DNA of 10,303 nucleotides from Gelatoporia subvermispora B (lineage: Eukaryota; Basidiomycota; Agaricomycetes; Polyporales; Gelatoporiaceae): NCBI GenBank assembly GCA_000320605.2, contig KB445849.1, positions 1 to 10,303 on the forward strand, written 5' to 3'. The stretch's first letter is position 1. The number at the start of each line of letters is the position of its first letter. The position numbers and the translations under genes were made by a program. Positions 1 to 9,226 of the stretch are shown one piece after another. The notes under the pieces were generated by a model. That model searched no databases. It was not told the DNA's origin and worked only from the letters and a program-made list of their open reading frames with translations.

Positions 1-36
1 TCTGGAAAAACCTCATTTTCTAATCTATGCTAGATC
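1..36 (+). repeat. Left terminal inverted repeat
   Basis: Begins TCTGGAAAA. Against the reverse complement of 9627-9662, positions 1-9, 16-22, 24, 26, 27, 30-33 and 36 match, with no gap needed. The match includes a shared TTTTCTA block at 16-22 and a shared CTAG at 30-33. The first nine identical bases sit at the extreme end, as expected for a transposon terminus. Because it starts at base 1, the true outer end may lie further left. Confidence 0.65.
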
Positions 37-249
37 ACATTTCTTAGCAATTACCAATGCTATATGAACAAATATTATGAACTTTTGAAATAAAAAAGTA
101 AGGTCATCGTGGTAGTATAATGATAAAAACCGGAAGTAGTGCTATATTTTGTAATAACAAGCTTCTAATACCTGACTATTACTCAGTATCTCATAATAGT
201 AGTTGCAATCTTTGCAAAAAATAGCAACATAATAGGGATAATTACCAAC

Positions 250-460
250 ATTTGCTAGAATTGTTCTAGCTAAGAGATAATTGTGCTCACAGTTTGCTAA
301 AGTTCTTCTATCTAGCAGCTAATTCTGCTAATATTTTGCTATTACTTCACTAGTATGTTCAAAATGCAGCTAGACACTGGCTAATCCTTCTAGGCAACGG
401 CTATTACCCTGCTAATTTCGCTAGACAGTTGCTATTATGATCTCAAGCTAGCTTACTGGT
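250..460 (+). repeat. Degenerate CTAG-centred subterminal repeat cluster (left)
   Basis: CTAG occurs at 255, 266, 312, 350, 370, 390, 421 and 448, usually followed by a degenerate ACA-GTTGCTAAT tail. The clearest copy is CTAGACAGTTGCTA at 421-434, which equals exactly the reverse complement of 9271-9284 in the right-hand array. GCTAATTTCGCTAGACAG at 411-428 resembles the unit of that array across its junction. Spacing is irregular, mostly 20-46 bp, unlike the strict 21 bp on the right. Confidence 0.6.
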
Positions 461-710
461 ATTATATTTAGTAAATGGGTAGAAGATTACAAGCTAAAAC
501 ATTGTCTAATAACATGTAGTGAGTTCGTAATATAAGCAGTCATATAGAAATATTAGGATAAAGGTATGCTATTATGACTCTGAATAGTTATACACTATTA
601 GTGTTCCTATAAATTTTTAATAGTGATACTAATATGCATCTCTGAGTGATTATTATACCACTAGTAATATTAAAAATAGCTGATTTGGCTTATAATAAGT
701 CAAGTATTTA

Positions 711-832
711 GCACGAGCCCGTGTTCGACCCCAATGAGATCTATCTATGGCTCAGTCAGTGTTTTACTCCGTTCCGAGGTTCAGCGCGAACCCGTGTTTG
801 ACCCCGACAAAATCCACCTTTGGCTCGGGTGG
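711..832 (+). repeat. Diverged direct duplication, 73-bp offset
   Basis: Bases 711-759 and 784-832 align without gaps at 36 of 49 positions; 11 of the 13 differences are transitions. Both copies can encode the same peptide motif, EPVFDPNEIYLWL in the first and EPVFDPDKIHLWL in the second. The 73-bp offset puts them in different frames, so they cannot be one uninterrupted protein repeat. The first copy is immediately preceded in frame by a TAG (709-711), which could equally be the end of a splice acceptor (TATTTAG). Confidence 0.6.
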
Positions 833-1445
833 GCCGGTCGGACCCGGACCCTTGTGGTGAGTCGTCGTGTTTCCTGTCGCACCCAATTGCCCCGAGTTAA
901 TGTCGCTCCGGGACTAGGCCCTCTTCGACAGCTACGCTCAGCTGCTCCGGAGCACCGGTGTCCCAGTCCCCATGTCCTTCTCACTCCGGGAGCTCTCCAG
1001 CATCACAGCACACCTTGACTTTGGGTTGACCCGTATCCACGACGCCCCCGGGATGTTGTTCCTCTTGGAGCGCCACTGTCTCTGGCGTCTGGCGTACGAG
1101 CCCCTTCCGGAGCGCATGCACAAGCGGTCGCTGTTGCTCGACGAGACCATAGAGATGTTTGGCCGTGAGTTGTCGGACTGGCTCGCATGTGGTCTTGCTA
1201 ATTATGTCCGCACAGCCGATGTTGACCGGGAGCTGTTCTGGAGGGCCCGCCACTACCTTGGTTTACTCCGCGCGCACTCGGGCACGCAGCCCCGCCGCAC
1301 ACTAGTATTTGGAGAGGTTGACAAGTGCCTTATGCGCCTCGCCGGATTGCTGTTCGGGGACTGGCCCGCCAAAGATGTGGAGGGTGTTGTTGAGCCGGCT
1401 CCGGCATATAAAGGGCGCCGCCGTGTTAATGCGCCCCGCGATTAG
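734..1445 (+). CDS. Unrecognised small two-exon ORF in GC-rich island, possibly a captured gene fragment
   Basis: I do not recognise this protein. An ATG at 734 opens exon 1 (734-856). A GTGAGT donor and CTAG acceptor define a 61-nt intron (857-917). Exon 2 (918-1445) then continues in frame to a TAG, giving about 215 aa. The C-terminal 175 residues look like a soluble, Leu/Arg-rich, probably helical protein, with segments such as SFSLRELSSITAHLDFGL and LVFGEVDKCLMRLAGLLFGDWP; no signal peptide or known catalytic motif is seen. The N-terminal coding part overlaps a diverged duplication and adjoins AT-rich DNA, suggesting the 5' end is truncated. It lies between the left end of the element and the transposase, pointing the opposite way to the latter. 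It could be a third element gene, a captured host exon set, or a relic. Confidence 0.4.
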
Positions 1446-2089
1446 GTAGTCCAAAGTGTAATGTGAATCCTGTACGGCCATTCCGGAGCGAGTGCCGCCA
1501 CGGGCGTGTCCCGTCTCCAAACCCTTCTAATAGGAACTCGATGCGTCCAGTCTGAACTCCACGCGCGCTCCGTCCTGTTACCGATCCTCTAAGGTCTTGT
1601 GAAGTAGAGGCGTAGTCTCCAGCGTGACTCCATCGTCATTGTGTTCTGCTTCCAGTGCGCTAGAGTGTTCATGGTGTCGTGCTTGGCCTCTGAGGTCTTG
1701 CAGTGTGGAGGTGATGCCTCCAGCTTGATTTCTGTCGTTGTTATGTTCTGCGCTGGAAGGTTTGCGATGGTCAATCCTATAGTGGTTTCTCAGGCTGGTG
1801 CTTATCCAGTACTATGGCATGCTCCGCCCCTGAGTTTATGTAATGTCTAAGTGTTACCTTTGGAGTGAGTCCGATGTGCATTCGCTCTGTTTCCGGTGAC
1901 CTGTGAGGAGAATGGAGAGCTGTTCTGTACTGGTTCCCTTGGCCAGTGCATATCTAGTATCATGTCACTTAGTGATAAGCCTGCCTGTTTGGTGTGTAAT
2001 AATAGAAGCAGTGCCATAGTATTTTTATTCAGGCCTACATTGTATCATTGCATAGAAATGAAGCCAAGAAATAGATTCTAATAGCCTAC
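1446..2089. other. Non-coding stretch downstream of the transposase, with degenerate repeats
   Basis: Only short ORFs without family features are present. Base composition is intermediate between the GC-rich island to the left and the transposase to the right. It should hold the 3' ends and terminators of two convergent transcripts: the small plus-strand ORF ending at 1445 and the minus-strand transposase ending at 2090. Part of it is made of diverged repeat units, listed separately. Confidence 0.5.
1530..1960 (+). repeat. Degenerate direct repeats with roughly 80-145 bp spacing
   Basis: CCTCTAAGGTCTTG at 1586 recurs as CCTCTGAGGTCTTG at 1687, and both are followed by a related stretch ending in TGTTCTGC. 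A block GCGTGACTCCATCGTCATT near 1622 resembles GAGTGAGTCCGATGTGCATT near 1863, each followed by CTG(C/T)TTCC(A/G)GTG. A fainter copy begins near 1537 (GTCCAGTCTGAACTCC). Units are heavily diverged, so exact borders cannot be set by eye. Confidence 0.35.
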
Positions 2090-5000
2090 TCAAAGCAAAA
2101 AGGTATACATGTGTCGGTCAGAAAAAGGATTTACATAAAAAATATGAGCTTTGTCAAGCACGTTTGCACTTGACCAGCCAGGGGGAACTGTTGGCCCAAA
2201 CTTTGGAATAAGATGGGTACTACGATAAATATGATCAAGTGACACAATACTTGCCCACCGCATACCCTGATTGATAACTGGTGATACCCTGAAAAGCCCA
2301 TGTCCACAATTAGATCGTCGAAATGTTGTGAACCACTCAATGTATGCAAGATATTGAGGAGGGTTTTTAAACATTCGCAATGCCTGTTTAGAGCGAACAG
2401 AAAATATGACCCGTATTTGCCCAATTTGATATCCTTTCAAGTTGATCAATATAGAAACTAATACAAGTATAAGTAATATACCTTCAGTGCCTTGATATTG
2501 ACCAGTGCCAAGGTTTATTAGTGCAGTATCGAAACGTGCAGGTATAATTTGCTGTTTTGCATTTTGATATGAAGGTCGTGCATATATACTTTCATATTCA
2601 TCTGACATAAGCCTGTGATGCTCTGGATCACCAAGCCAGAGTTTGAAATGATGATAGACAGCAACAGTGTTGAAGGATAGCAATAACTTGCTTGCCCGTG
2701 CCTCAATTTGTGCAGAAGATAGACTTGTGTCACTGTTCCAGTGCACAATAAACCGCGCAAGTGCATCATCAAAATATGATGCACCGTAATCCATCTTGAG
2801 AGTATCAAATGATACAGCACGATGCACAGGATGCTTGGCAATTGAAAGGCGATCAGAAGGAATTGTAGGTGCTAGAGTGTTCACATATGTCAAAGGTGGA
2901 CACTTGTTTTGACGCCAGTGAATATAGCAGTGGTGCTGCATGATTTTTTCTTGACGTTGCAACCATAGTGTCATTTGTGCGAATTCGTCCTTCTTATTGC
3001 TTGCGCGATAAGCATCCTTGGTAAAATCAATATGAAGGCGCTCGGTATATGATGTGTCGAAATTGTCTGGTGTACCAAGGCGTTCAATGGCATTGACATA
3101 GTGTGAGAGAAAATGGAGCTTGGGGATATTAAAATCTGTGCGAACACCAAGCTTGATAAACACAATTTTGTTATTGTGAAATGTTGTGAGAGCATTTGTC
3201 AACAACTTGAGTGTTTCTGAGGTATGCGCAGGATATTGTGCCAAATATGAAAAGTCAAGAATTGCTCTAACAGCTGCAAGTAGCTGCTTTGTGTCTTGTG
3301 CATTTTGAAGTGGCATGTCCAAAATTACTCCGTACAGAATGCGGCAAATGTCATTATGCTCTTGTCCTGTAAGCCTGGTCAAATGTGTAATTCCATTTTT
3401 GAAATGACGCAAGTGATGGTTCAATGGCAAAGAGCGGCACCGATTATCAAGTTCATCTCTTGGAAATATTTCATAAATCCATCCAATAAGATGTTTGACA
3501 ACACCTTGATAGATTTGATGCAACAGATCCGGAGTAATTGATAGGAAAATATCAGCATAGGGGAGATCCTTCCAAAATGGCTCGGGAATTGGTTTCATAT
3601 GAATTTTTTTGCAGGCTCGTTTAAATGCTACAGGATCTGTGTTTGCAAGATCTAGTGCATTTCGAGCAGCGGTTAAGTCACGGTCAGGGAAAATCTTGAA
3701 AAACTCTCCAAGTTGATCATGAGGAGCATCACATTGACCGCATTGACCATTTTTGACACCATTATTGAGAAGTGTTTCCGGATAGTCACAAACATGTGCT
3801 GCGTAAATTGGATGTCCTTGGCGAACTGCGCCATCACCACTTGTGAGTTCCATTCCTTCTATTGCAGGACGCTGTGTTGGTTCCAAAATATAGTGCATGC
3901 AGCTATGATATATATTGGCCACTGTTCTGCGACGTGCTGCCTTATTCTTGATATGTCCCAGCTTAGTGACAGGAATATAGGCAAGTAAAATCCATGCACG
4001 TTGTGATGGTTTACGTCGAAGTTCCTTTGGAATATTGCCTATAGTCATATATACCGGATACGCTGACTTGCCTCCAAATAGTGTAATTTGGGTTTTATCA
4101 GAGGCAATAATCAGGGGGATGACTGTTGCATATGGCTTTGATTTCTCAAGCTCCCGCTGATTTTAAGTTAGCTGGTGTGATTTATTTATATTATCAAAAT
4201 CCTACCTGAACATTCCACCACCATTTTCCTGTATGCATATCATGATATATACGATTGGTCTTAGCTGCATCCGTATAGTGTCTTTCAGGCCGAAAGATCA
4301 AGTGCTGTGCAAATTCTGCATCTCCATACAATGCTTGAATGCATTCAAGAATATTGCGATGATAAAAGTCAAATTCGAGATCAGCGGCCTTGACTTGTGC
4401 ACGTTGAAACTGAGGCCGGCCTGGAATCTTCTCGTCAATGATCTTGTTGAGCTCCCGTGTGTTGTGATATGATAATCCCAATTTCTTGCTGACCCCATCA
4501 ATTCCCAATAATTTGTTGAATGCGTTTGATCCAATCTCTTGTGACTTGACCCAGTGTGCTATCTCCCAATCAATTTGTGAAGTAAATGGATACCAAATAT
4601 TGGTCTGATGATCAGTGTGATCATGCATGTAATATTGATATCCACATTCATCAGCAGCAAGCTGGCGAAGTGAGGTTCCGGCAAATTTGGAAAAGAATGG
4701 AGTAACATAGGTTGATTGACGCAAACGATCTTGAATTGCACGGCGACCTTGCATTGTTGTATCATCAGGATCCATGTCATCCTCTGACAAGTTTATATCG
4801 GTCTCAGTTGTTGTTGAATCCGAATTCGAATCGATTGTCATATCTGAGTCAGCGGGCACCCAGTCAAAATCATCAGAGTCAAGGTCATCAGAGCTTGCGC
4901 TCATAGACTCAAGATGATATTGATTGTCGTCGTTGTCAAAGTCTAGTATACTGTTATTGTAAAAATAGTCAAATGAGAATATTTACTCACCAGAATTATA

Positions 5001-5356
5001 ATCTCTCAAATTGTTCTGTTCATCCATTTCAATATCGATATTCATATCATTGTCATAACTTGGAGATGGGGAACCATAGTACGAAGAGACCGGAGGGGAA
5101 GACTGCGGATCCATAAAATTTTGACGTGTCTCAGTGTGTGCAGGGATATTTTCGTTATCTGTCTTTGTTATTCGTATTTGAGCTCATTATATGTAATTTA
5201 CGCACCATCAGGAAACAGATTCTCCATTCGAGATTCAAAACGACCTTTATATTCCTCGAAAACAGCGTTGCAGCGAGGATTGCTAGTGGTGAGAAGGTGC
5301 TTGACAAGCCCAGAGTATGAGAAGTTACTGCGGAAGCAACCTTTGCAAGAAACCAT
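2090..5356 (-). CDS. Plavaka-type transposase, five exons, apparently intact (1024 aa)
   Basis: It probably catalyses cut-and-paste transposition of the element. Exons on the minus strand: 5356-5206, 5158-4991, 4942-4206, 4156-2482, 2433-2090; introns are 47, 48, 49 and 48 nt, all GT..AG, and the joined frame is 1025 codons. Residues 1-30 hold a C-x2-C-x12-H-x8-C zinc-finger-like motif (C4, C7, H20, C29). Residues 50-165 are acidic and disordered. Family hallmarks follow: DWEIAHW near 231, GLSYHNTRELNKIIDEK near 262, YHDMHTGKWWW near 338, SDKTQ with D372, a CGQC zinc-knuckle-like motif near 491, PDLLHQ with D562 and TERLH with E724. D372, D562 and E724 are my candidate DDE triad, by family analogy. 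The C-terminal region from about residue 800 resembles the DUF6830-type region of these proteins. I chose this start because it adds the zinc finger and has a good context (AACCATGG). The gene is head-to-head with the DUF6532 gene. No stop or frameshift is visible. Confidence 0.9.
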
Positions 5357-5607
5357 GGTTGGATATAGAAGCAGAGGATGTAGTAGCTACAAAGCAACAG
5401 ATGAGGTGCTGAAGGTGGTGGTAAGAGGAAGAGCTACAAGCCTGCATCTCGAGTCCGAGCTCGCAGGTTGCCTGCAGGCTCCTTGGAACCCGGATAGCCC
5501 AGATAGGCAGTAATTTCCCACGGTTCAAGTCTCGCGGCACAGCCTGGCCTCGTGTTGCGAACTTCACCTTGCTGTCCTCACCCTCGTCTCTGGCCTCGGA
5601 TTCCCCG
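5357..5607. promoter_or_regulatory. Divergent (shared) promoter region between transposase and DUF6532 gene
   Basis: The transposase start (5356, minus) and the DUF6532 gene start (5608, plus) are separated by 251 bp. Each strand is pyrimidine-rich just before its ATG, as is common in fungal 5' leaders. A perfect 10-bp palindrome, GCCTGCAGGC, lies at 5470-5479. No clear TATA box is seen in either direction. Co-expression from this shared region is inference from spacing and orientation. Confidence 0.55.
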
Positions 5608-8600
5608 ATGGCGAGCTCTCAGCGTCGTAAGTCATAAATTTGTCTCTCCCGAGTCTCCTACTAAACCTCTATAGCTACAAGACAGGCGAAAGAACGGGCT
5701 CTCCAGGACCCAGGTGAGCCTATTTTCATTCGAGAAATTCTATGCTAAATCTACTCTGTCTACTCTATTTCAGTCTGGAGAAAGGGCACAAGGGCCCCGA
5801 AGCCTCCTGCTTCGCCCCTGTCGGAAAAGGCGAAAACGCGGGGGCCGCCCACCTCAACCGTCTCGGTCGTCATCCCGGTCGTGCCACGCGGCGGGTACGA
5901 CAACTCCTCGGATCACGAAGATCCTGGCATCCTTCGCAACCCGGACACCCGCGAGGACGACGACGTCCATGAAGACGACGACGACGACGACGACGACTCC
6001 GAGGACGACGACGACGCGGCCGGCAAGCGCCGGGCGACGCAGCGCCAGCGCTCGCGTAGCGCGCGTCCTGCTAACGCGTCGTCCATCAAGAGGACGATGA
6101 AGACGCGCCAGCACAACGGCGGCGGCGACGACCACGGCGCGGGCGACGGCACGGGGGATGGAAAGGGAGGGAGAGAGAAGGGTGGAGAGAGGGAGAGAGA
6201 GGAAAGGGTGAGAGGACAGGGCGAGGGCGAGGATGAGGGAAAGGGTGAGGCTGAGCGAGAAGAGGACGGGCGAGAGGAGGACGGGCGAGAGGAGGAGGAC
6301 GGGCGAGAGGAGGAGGACGGGCGAGAGGGGAGGGGACGCCGTCTCCTCCGCCTCAAGCGCACGCGCGGCCGCGAGGACGACAACAACGGCGACGACGCTG
6401 CCGAGGACGACCGCGACGAGGACGTCAACGACGACGCGCGTCGCCTCAAGCGCACGCGCGTCCGTGACGACAACCTCGAGGACGACGGCTCCCACTCCAG
6501 GGGCGTGCGCGGCCGCGAGGACGACGCTGCCGTCATCTACAAGACGACGCGCCATCGCGACGCCAACGCCAACGCCAACGCCTACGAGGACCCGCGCCGC
6601 CCTACAGGCACGCGCAACCGCGACAGCGCAGCCAGCTCCGCTTACGCCTCCGCCGACATCCACGAGGACCCGCACCGCCCGAGGCGCACGCGCAACCGCA
6701 ACGATGACGACACTGCCGCCGCCGCCGCCGCCACCGACATCCACGAGGACCCGCGCCGCCCTAGGCGCACGCACGACCGCGAGGATGACACCGACGCTGA
6801 GGATATGCGCCGCCCCCGGCGCACGCATGGCCACGACGAGGACACCACCGCCGCCTATGGGGACGGCTACGAGGGCGCGGGGCTGGTGCGCGGCGCCCCT
6901 GGACTCCACGGCGAGCAATTGCTCGACCGTGAGGACAGGGGAGGCGGGCCCAGTCTCGTCCCTGGTAGTCGAGCCGGGCGCAGAGGCGCAGATACAGGCC
7001 CCGGAGGTACATCCGGTGGGCGTGGACGAGGCCCCAGCGGACACGGCGGCTCCAGCGCGAACGGCCGCAACAGCCGCGACGGGCACGACGGGTACGACGG
7101 GCGCGACGGGCGCGATAGGCACGACGGGCACGACGGGCGTAACGGGCGCGGCAGGTACGAGGGGCGTGACGGGCGCGGCAGGTATGAGGGGCGCGAGGGG
7201 CACGGCGGGTATGAGGGGCGCGACGGACGGGAGGGGCGCGACGGACGCGAAGGGCGCGACGGACGCAAAGTGCGCGATGGACGCGGGCGCGAGGGCGAAG
7301 GACGCGATGGACGCGAGTCAAGCAGGCGTGACTGCGTCCGCGTTCCCAGCCGCACAAGCAGTACACACCACGCGAGCCTGGGCGAACACGACAGCCGCCG
7401 CCCGAGCGAGCGCTCTCCGAGTCGGCGTGGCGGACATGGTGGACGCGGCGGGCATGGCGGGCGTGGCGGACATAGCGGGTACGACGGGCATGGCTCAAGC
7501 TCTTGGCTTAGCCAGGGCTCTCGCAGCTCGCGAGGCTATGATCCCGATCACGACTCGGAGGAGCCTTTCCCTCCAAACCAGCTCGGACTACGACGCGAGG
7601 CTCCTGGGTCTGCAACAGACCCGGACCATGACGGCTATAGCCCACCCCGGTTTGACAGGAGTAAGCATCGCCGTCCTTCTACTGCAGATGACCATTCAGA
7701 TTCCGAGACTCGGGCTTTTGCTTCAAAGCAAGCTCGAGTCGGAATTCATCCGACATTCCTTGTGGAGGTATGTCTGTAGTTTCTTGATGGACTTTACTTA
7801 TGCATCCTTGATAGCGTGTCAGTGTCTCAACGCCAGAGCCTTCATCGGCATCCGACAATCGACCTCGTCGTATCAGCAAGGCCAATGTCGCTGACTTCAA
7901 CTCGAGTTGGCATTCGTCCACTCACCTCCTTGTCACTGGCCACAGCTTCTCGCTCAAGCTGCAGAACCTTCACATCCAGAAGGTGCTCCACGATGCCTTT
8001 GCGCGGGCGAAGCATGATCTTGCGTTCAATAGTGCTTTTCCTGACTATCGTGCGCTGTTTTATTTTGAGAAGCTCTTGATTGACAGCGCCAAGGGTCTGC
8101 ACGAGAAGGCTATTGCTGATCGCATAGACAATGATTCTGCCTTTGCGCAGATTCTGGTTAATCAGGTATGTTTTTGTTGTTTCTAGCTTGCTGATGCTAA
8201 CTTGTACTTAGGTCCAGACACGTCAGGCTCAGTCCAGGACGGATGTGCGCAAATGCGCTGAACAGGTGGTCATCAAGGCGTATCAGCTTGTAGGTTCGGA
8301 TGTTGTCCAGCGTATTTCCGGGTATCTGGACAACAAGGATCTGTCTTACGTTTATCCGTTGAACGATCAGGTACGTATTGTTCATTTGTTATTTTCTGAT
8401 TCTGATTTGTATTTTACAGAACACCATTGACACTGCGCGACCGTATCAGCATCCTGCAATCATTGAGGTGATACGTTTGGCGTATTTCACTGGCAATAAC
8501 AGTCTTGCAGCGCTTTGGGCGGAAGACTTTGAGGACAAGAACACTGGTGTTATGCGTATTCCATCGCCCATGATTGCCTTGGCGGCCACTGCAGTAAGTG

Positions 8601-8979
8601 TCATATTATTTTCACAATTGTGTGCTAATAGTTGTTAGATTGCATCTGCATTGGCAGAAGTCAAGGCATCACTGCTTGATGCTTCTGGCAACTACAAGAA
8701 GTCAAGCTTCTCTGCTGACCAGTATGCGCAGATTTATATCTGGCATATGGATGTTCTTGAGGCCATTTACAATCGTAAGCGCAGCGGCTATTTGTACATT
8801 GCTCATACTCTGTTTGATCAGGCAAGGTAAGTTGCATATTTGTTTAATCCTTTTCAATTCTCTAATGTGCAACTAGTACTGGGAAGAATTTTGCACAGGC
8901 TTCCGCGCGTACACAACAATCATTGTCTCTTGTCAATTTTGATGATATGCCAGTGGAGAATGATGTACAGAGTGCTTGA
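5608..8979 (+). CDS. DUF6532-domain protein with long repetitive charged N-terminal region, eight exons (1008 aa)
   Basis: Function is unknown; DUF6532 is a basidiomycete-enriched domain without an assigned activity. Exons: 5608-5626, 5675-5713, 5774-7767, 7815-8165, 8212-8370, 8420-8593, 8639-8826, 8877-8979; introns are 45-60 nt and every junction keeps the frame (1009 codons with stop). The start is a six-codon mini-exon, ATG GCG AGC, spliced to a 39-nt exon. Residues 80-100 are a run of D/E; about 185-205 are EEDGR repeats; 205-375 are modules alternating RRPRRTR-like basic and EDD acidic blocks; 455-535 are DGR/EGR repeats; 571-590 are RGG-box-like. Residues 685-1008 are ordered and contain the domain (about 720-975), with PYQHPAIIEVIRLAYF, PSPMIALAATAIASAL and SADQYAQIYIWHMDVLEAI as recognisable blocks. 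The Arg-rich tract suggests nucleic-acid or chromatin contact (inference). GC content is very high in exon 3 and ordinary afterwards. Confidence 0.85.
6255..6330 (+). repeat. Coding minisatellite (EEDGR units) in the DUF6532 gene
   Basis: Tandem copies of GAGGACGGGCGAGAG, 15 nt with an 18-nt variant carrying one extra GAG codon, encode EEDGR and EEEDGR repeats. All length variants are multiples of three, so the frame is preserved. This is consistent with selection on the protein despite repeat-length change. Confidence 0.7.
7078..7320 (+). repeat. Coding minisatellite (DGR/EGR units) in the DUF6532 gene
   Basis: Arrays of a 9-nt word close to GGGCGCGAC and variants encode DGRDGR, EGRDGR and GRGRYEGRD repeats. 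The same DNA read one frame over gives a collagen-like Gly-x-Thr pattern and stays open for hundreds of codons. That follows from codon composition and need not mean a second protein. Confidence 0.7.
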
Positions 8980-9226
8980 TTTCTGGTACTAGTTATGATC
9001 TTGGCTAATTGCAATGGATATAGTGGGTAGATAGTGGAAAAACCTTGCTATTTATTATAAAAATGGTGTGAACTTGTGATATCTTGAGTTAATCTAGGTA
9101 AATGAACACAGATTCCTACTCTAATTATAAAAGACTATAGCAAGTTATTTATAAACTTAAAAAAAGCCAACAATTCTTTGGTCCATTTCAGTATTGTTAT
9201 ATATGATTAGAAAATGCTCAGTCATC
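8980..9226. other. AT-rich stretch after the DUF6532 gene, no gene
   Basis: AT-rich, with no supported ORF; it presumably holds the 3' untranslated region and terminator of the gene ending at 8979. TGGAAAAACCT at 9035-9045 matches bases 3-13 of the left end in direct orientation. That 11-bp match is short enough to be chance. Confidence 0.5.

Larger units (their letters stand above)
1..710. other. AT-rich left subterminal region, no gene
   Basis: No credible coding sequence is seen. The stretch is strongly AT-rich with many TTGCTA/TAGCAA and CTAG words and ends abruptly at about 710, where a GC-rich island begins. A 13-bp perfect palindrome with a single central base lies at 592-604 (ACACTATTAGTGT). 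It mirrors in composition and motifs the other AT-rich end at 8980-9662, supporting the view that both are ends of one element. Confidence 0.6.

Noticed and set aside
250..460. CRISPR-like or regularly spaced array
   Set aside because: Spacing is irregular, there are no unique spacers of constant length, and the context is a fungal nuclear genome with spliced genes.
1641..2081. Short plus-strand frames of 60-70 codons as genes
   Set aside because: No family features, no splice partners, and they overlap degenerate repeats in the 3' region of the transposase.
4951..4990. Alternative 40-nt version of transposase intron 2 ending at the first CAG acceptor
   Set aside because: Splicing there from the GTGAGT donor puts a TAG in frame immediately; the CTAG acceptor at 4943 gives a 48-nt intron and keeps the frame.
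5470..5560. tRNA-like GGTTCAAGTCTCG (B-box-like) sequence
   Set aside because: No matching A box, acceptor stem or anticodon arm could be folded around it by eye.
5325..5567. Minus-strand frame extending upstream of the transposase start as a longer N-terminus
   Set aside because: It is in a different frame from the zinc-finger exon beginning at 5356; the shorter start gives a family-like zinc-finger N-terminus and good initiation context.
5854..7203. Minus-strand 449-codon open frame rich in Val/Pro/Ala opposite the DUF6532 gene
   Set aside because: It is the complement of repetitive Arg/Asp/Gly codons in a gene supported by splice sites and a known domain; it has no family resemblance and no exon structure.
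6233..7894. Plus-strand 553-codon collagen-like frame as a second gene
   Set aside because: It lies in a shifted frame of the same coding exon and runs through the intron at 7768-7814; composition explains its openness.
9035..9045. Direct copy of TGGAAAAACCT (also bases 3-13) as an inner transposon border
   Set aside because: An 11-bp AT-rich match is expected by chance at this window size, and its orientation is direct rather than inverted; the outer match at 9662 is longer and fits the host-gene break.
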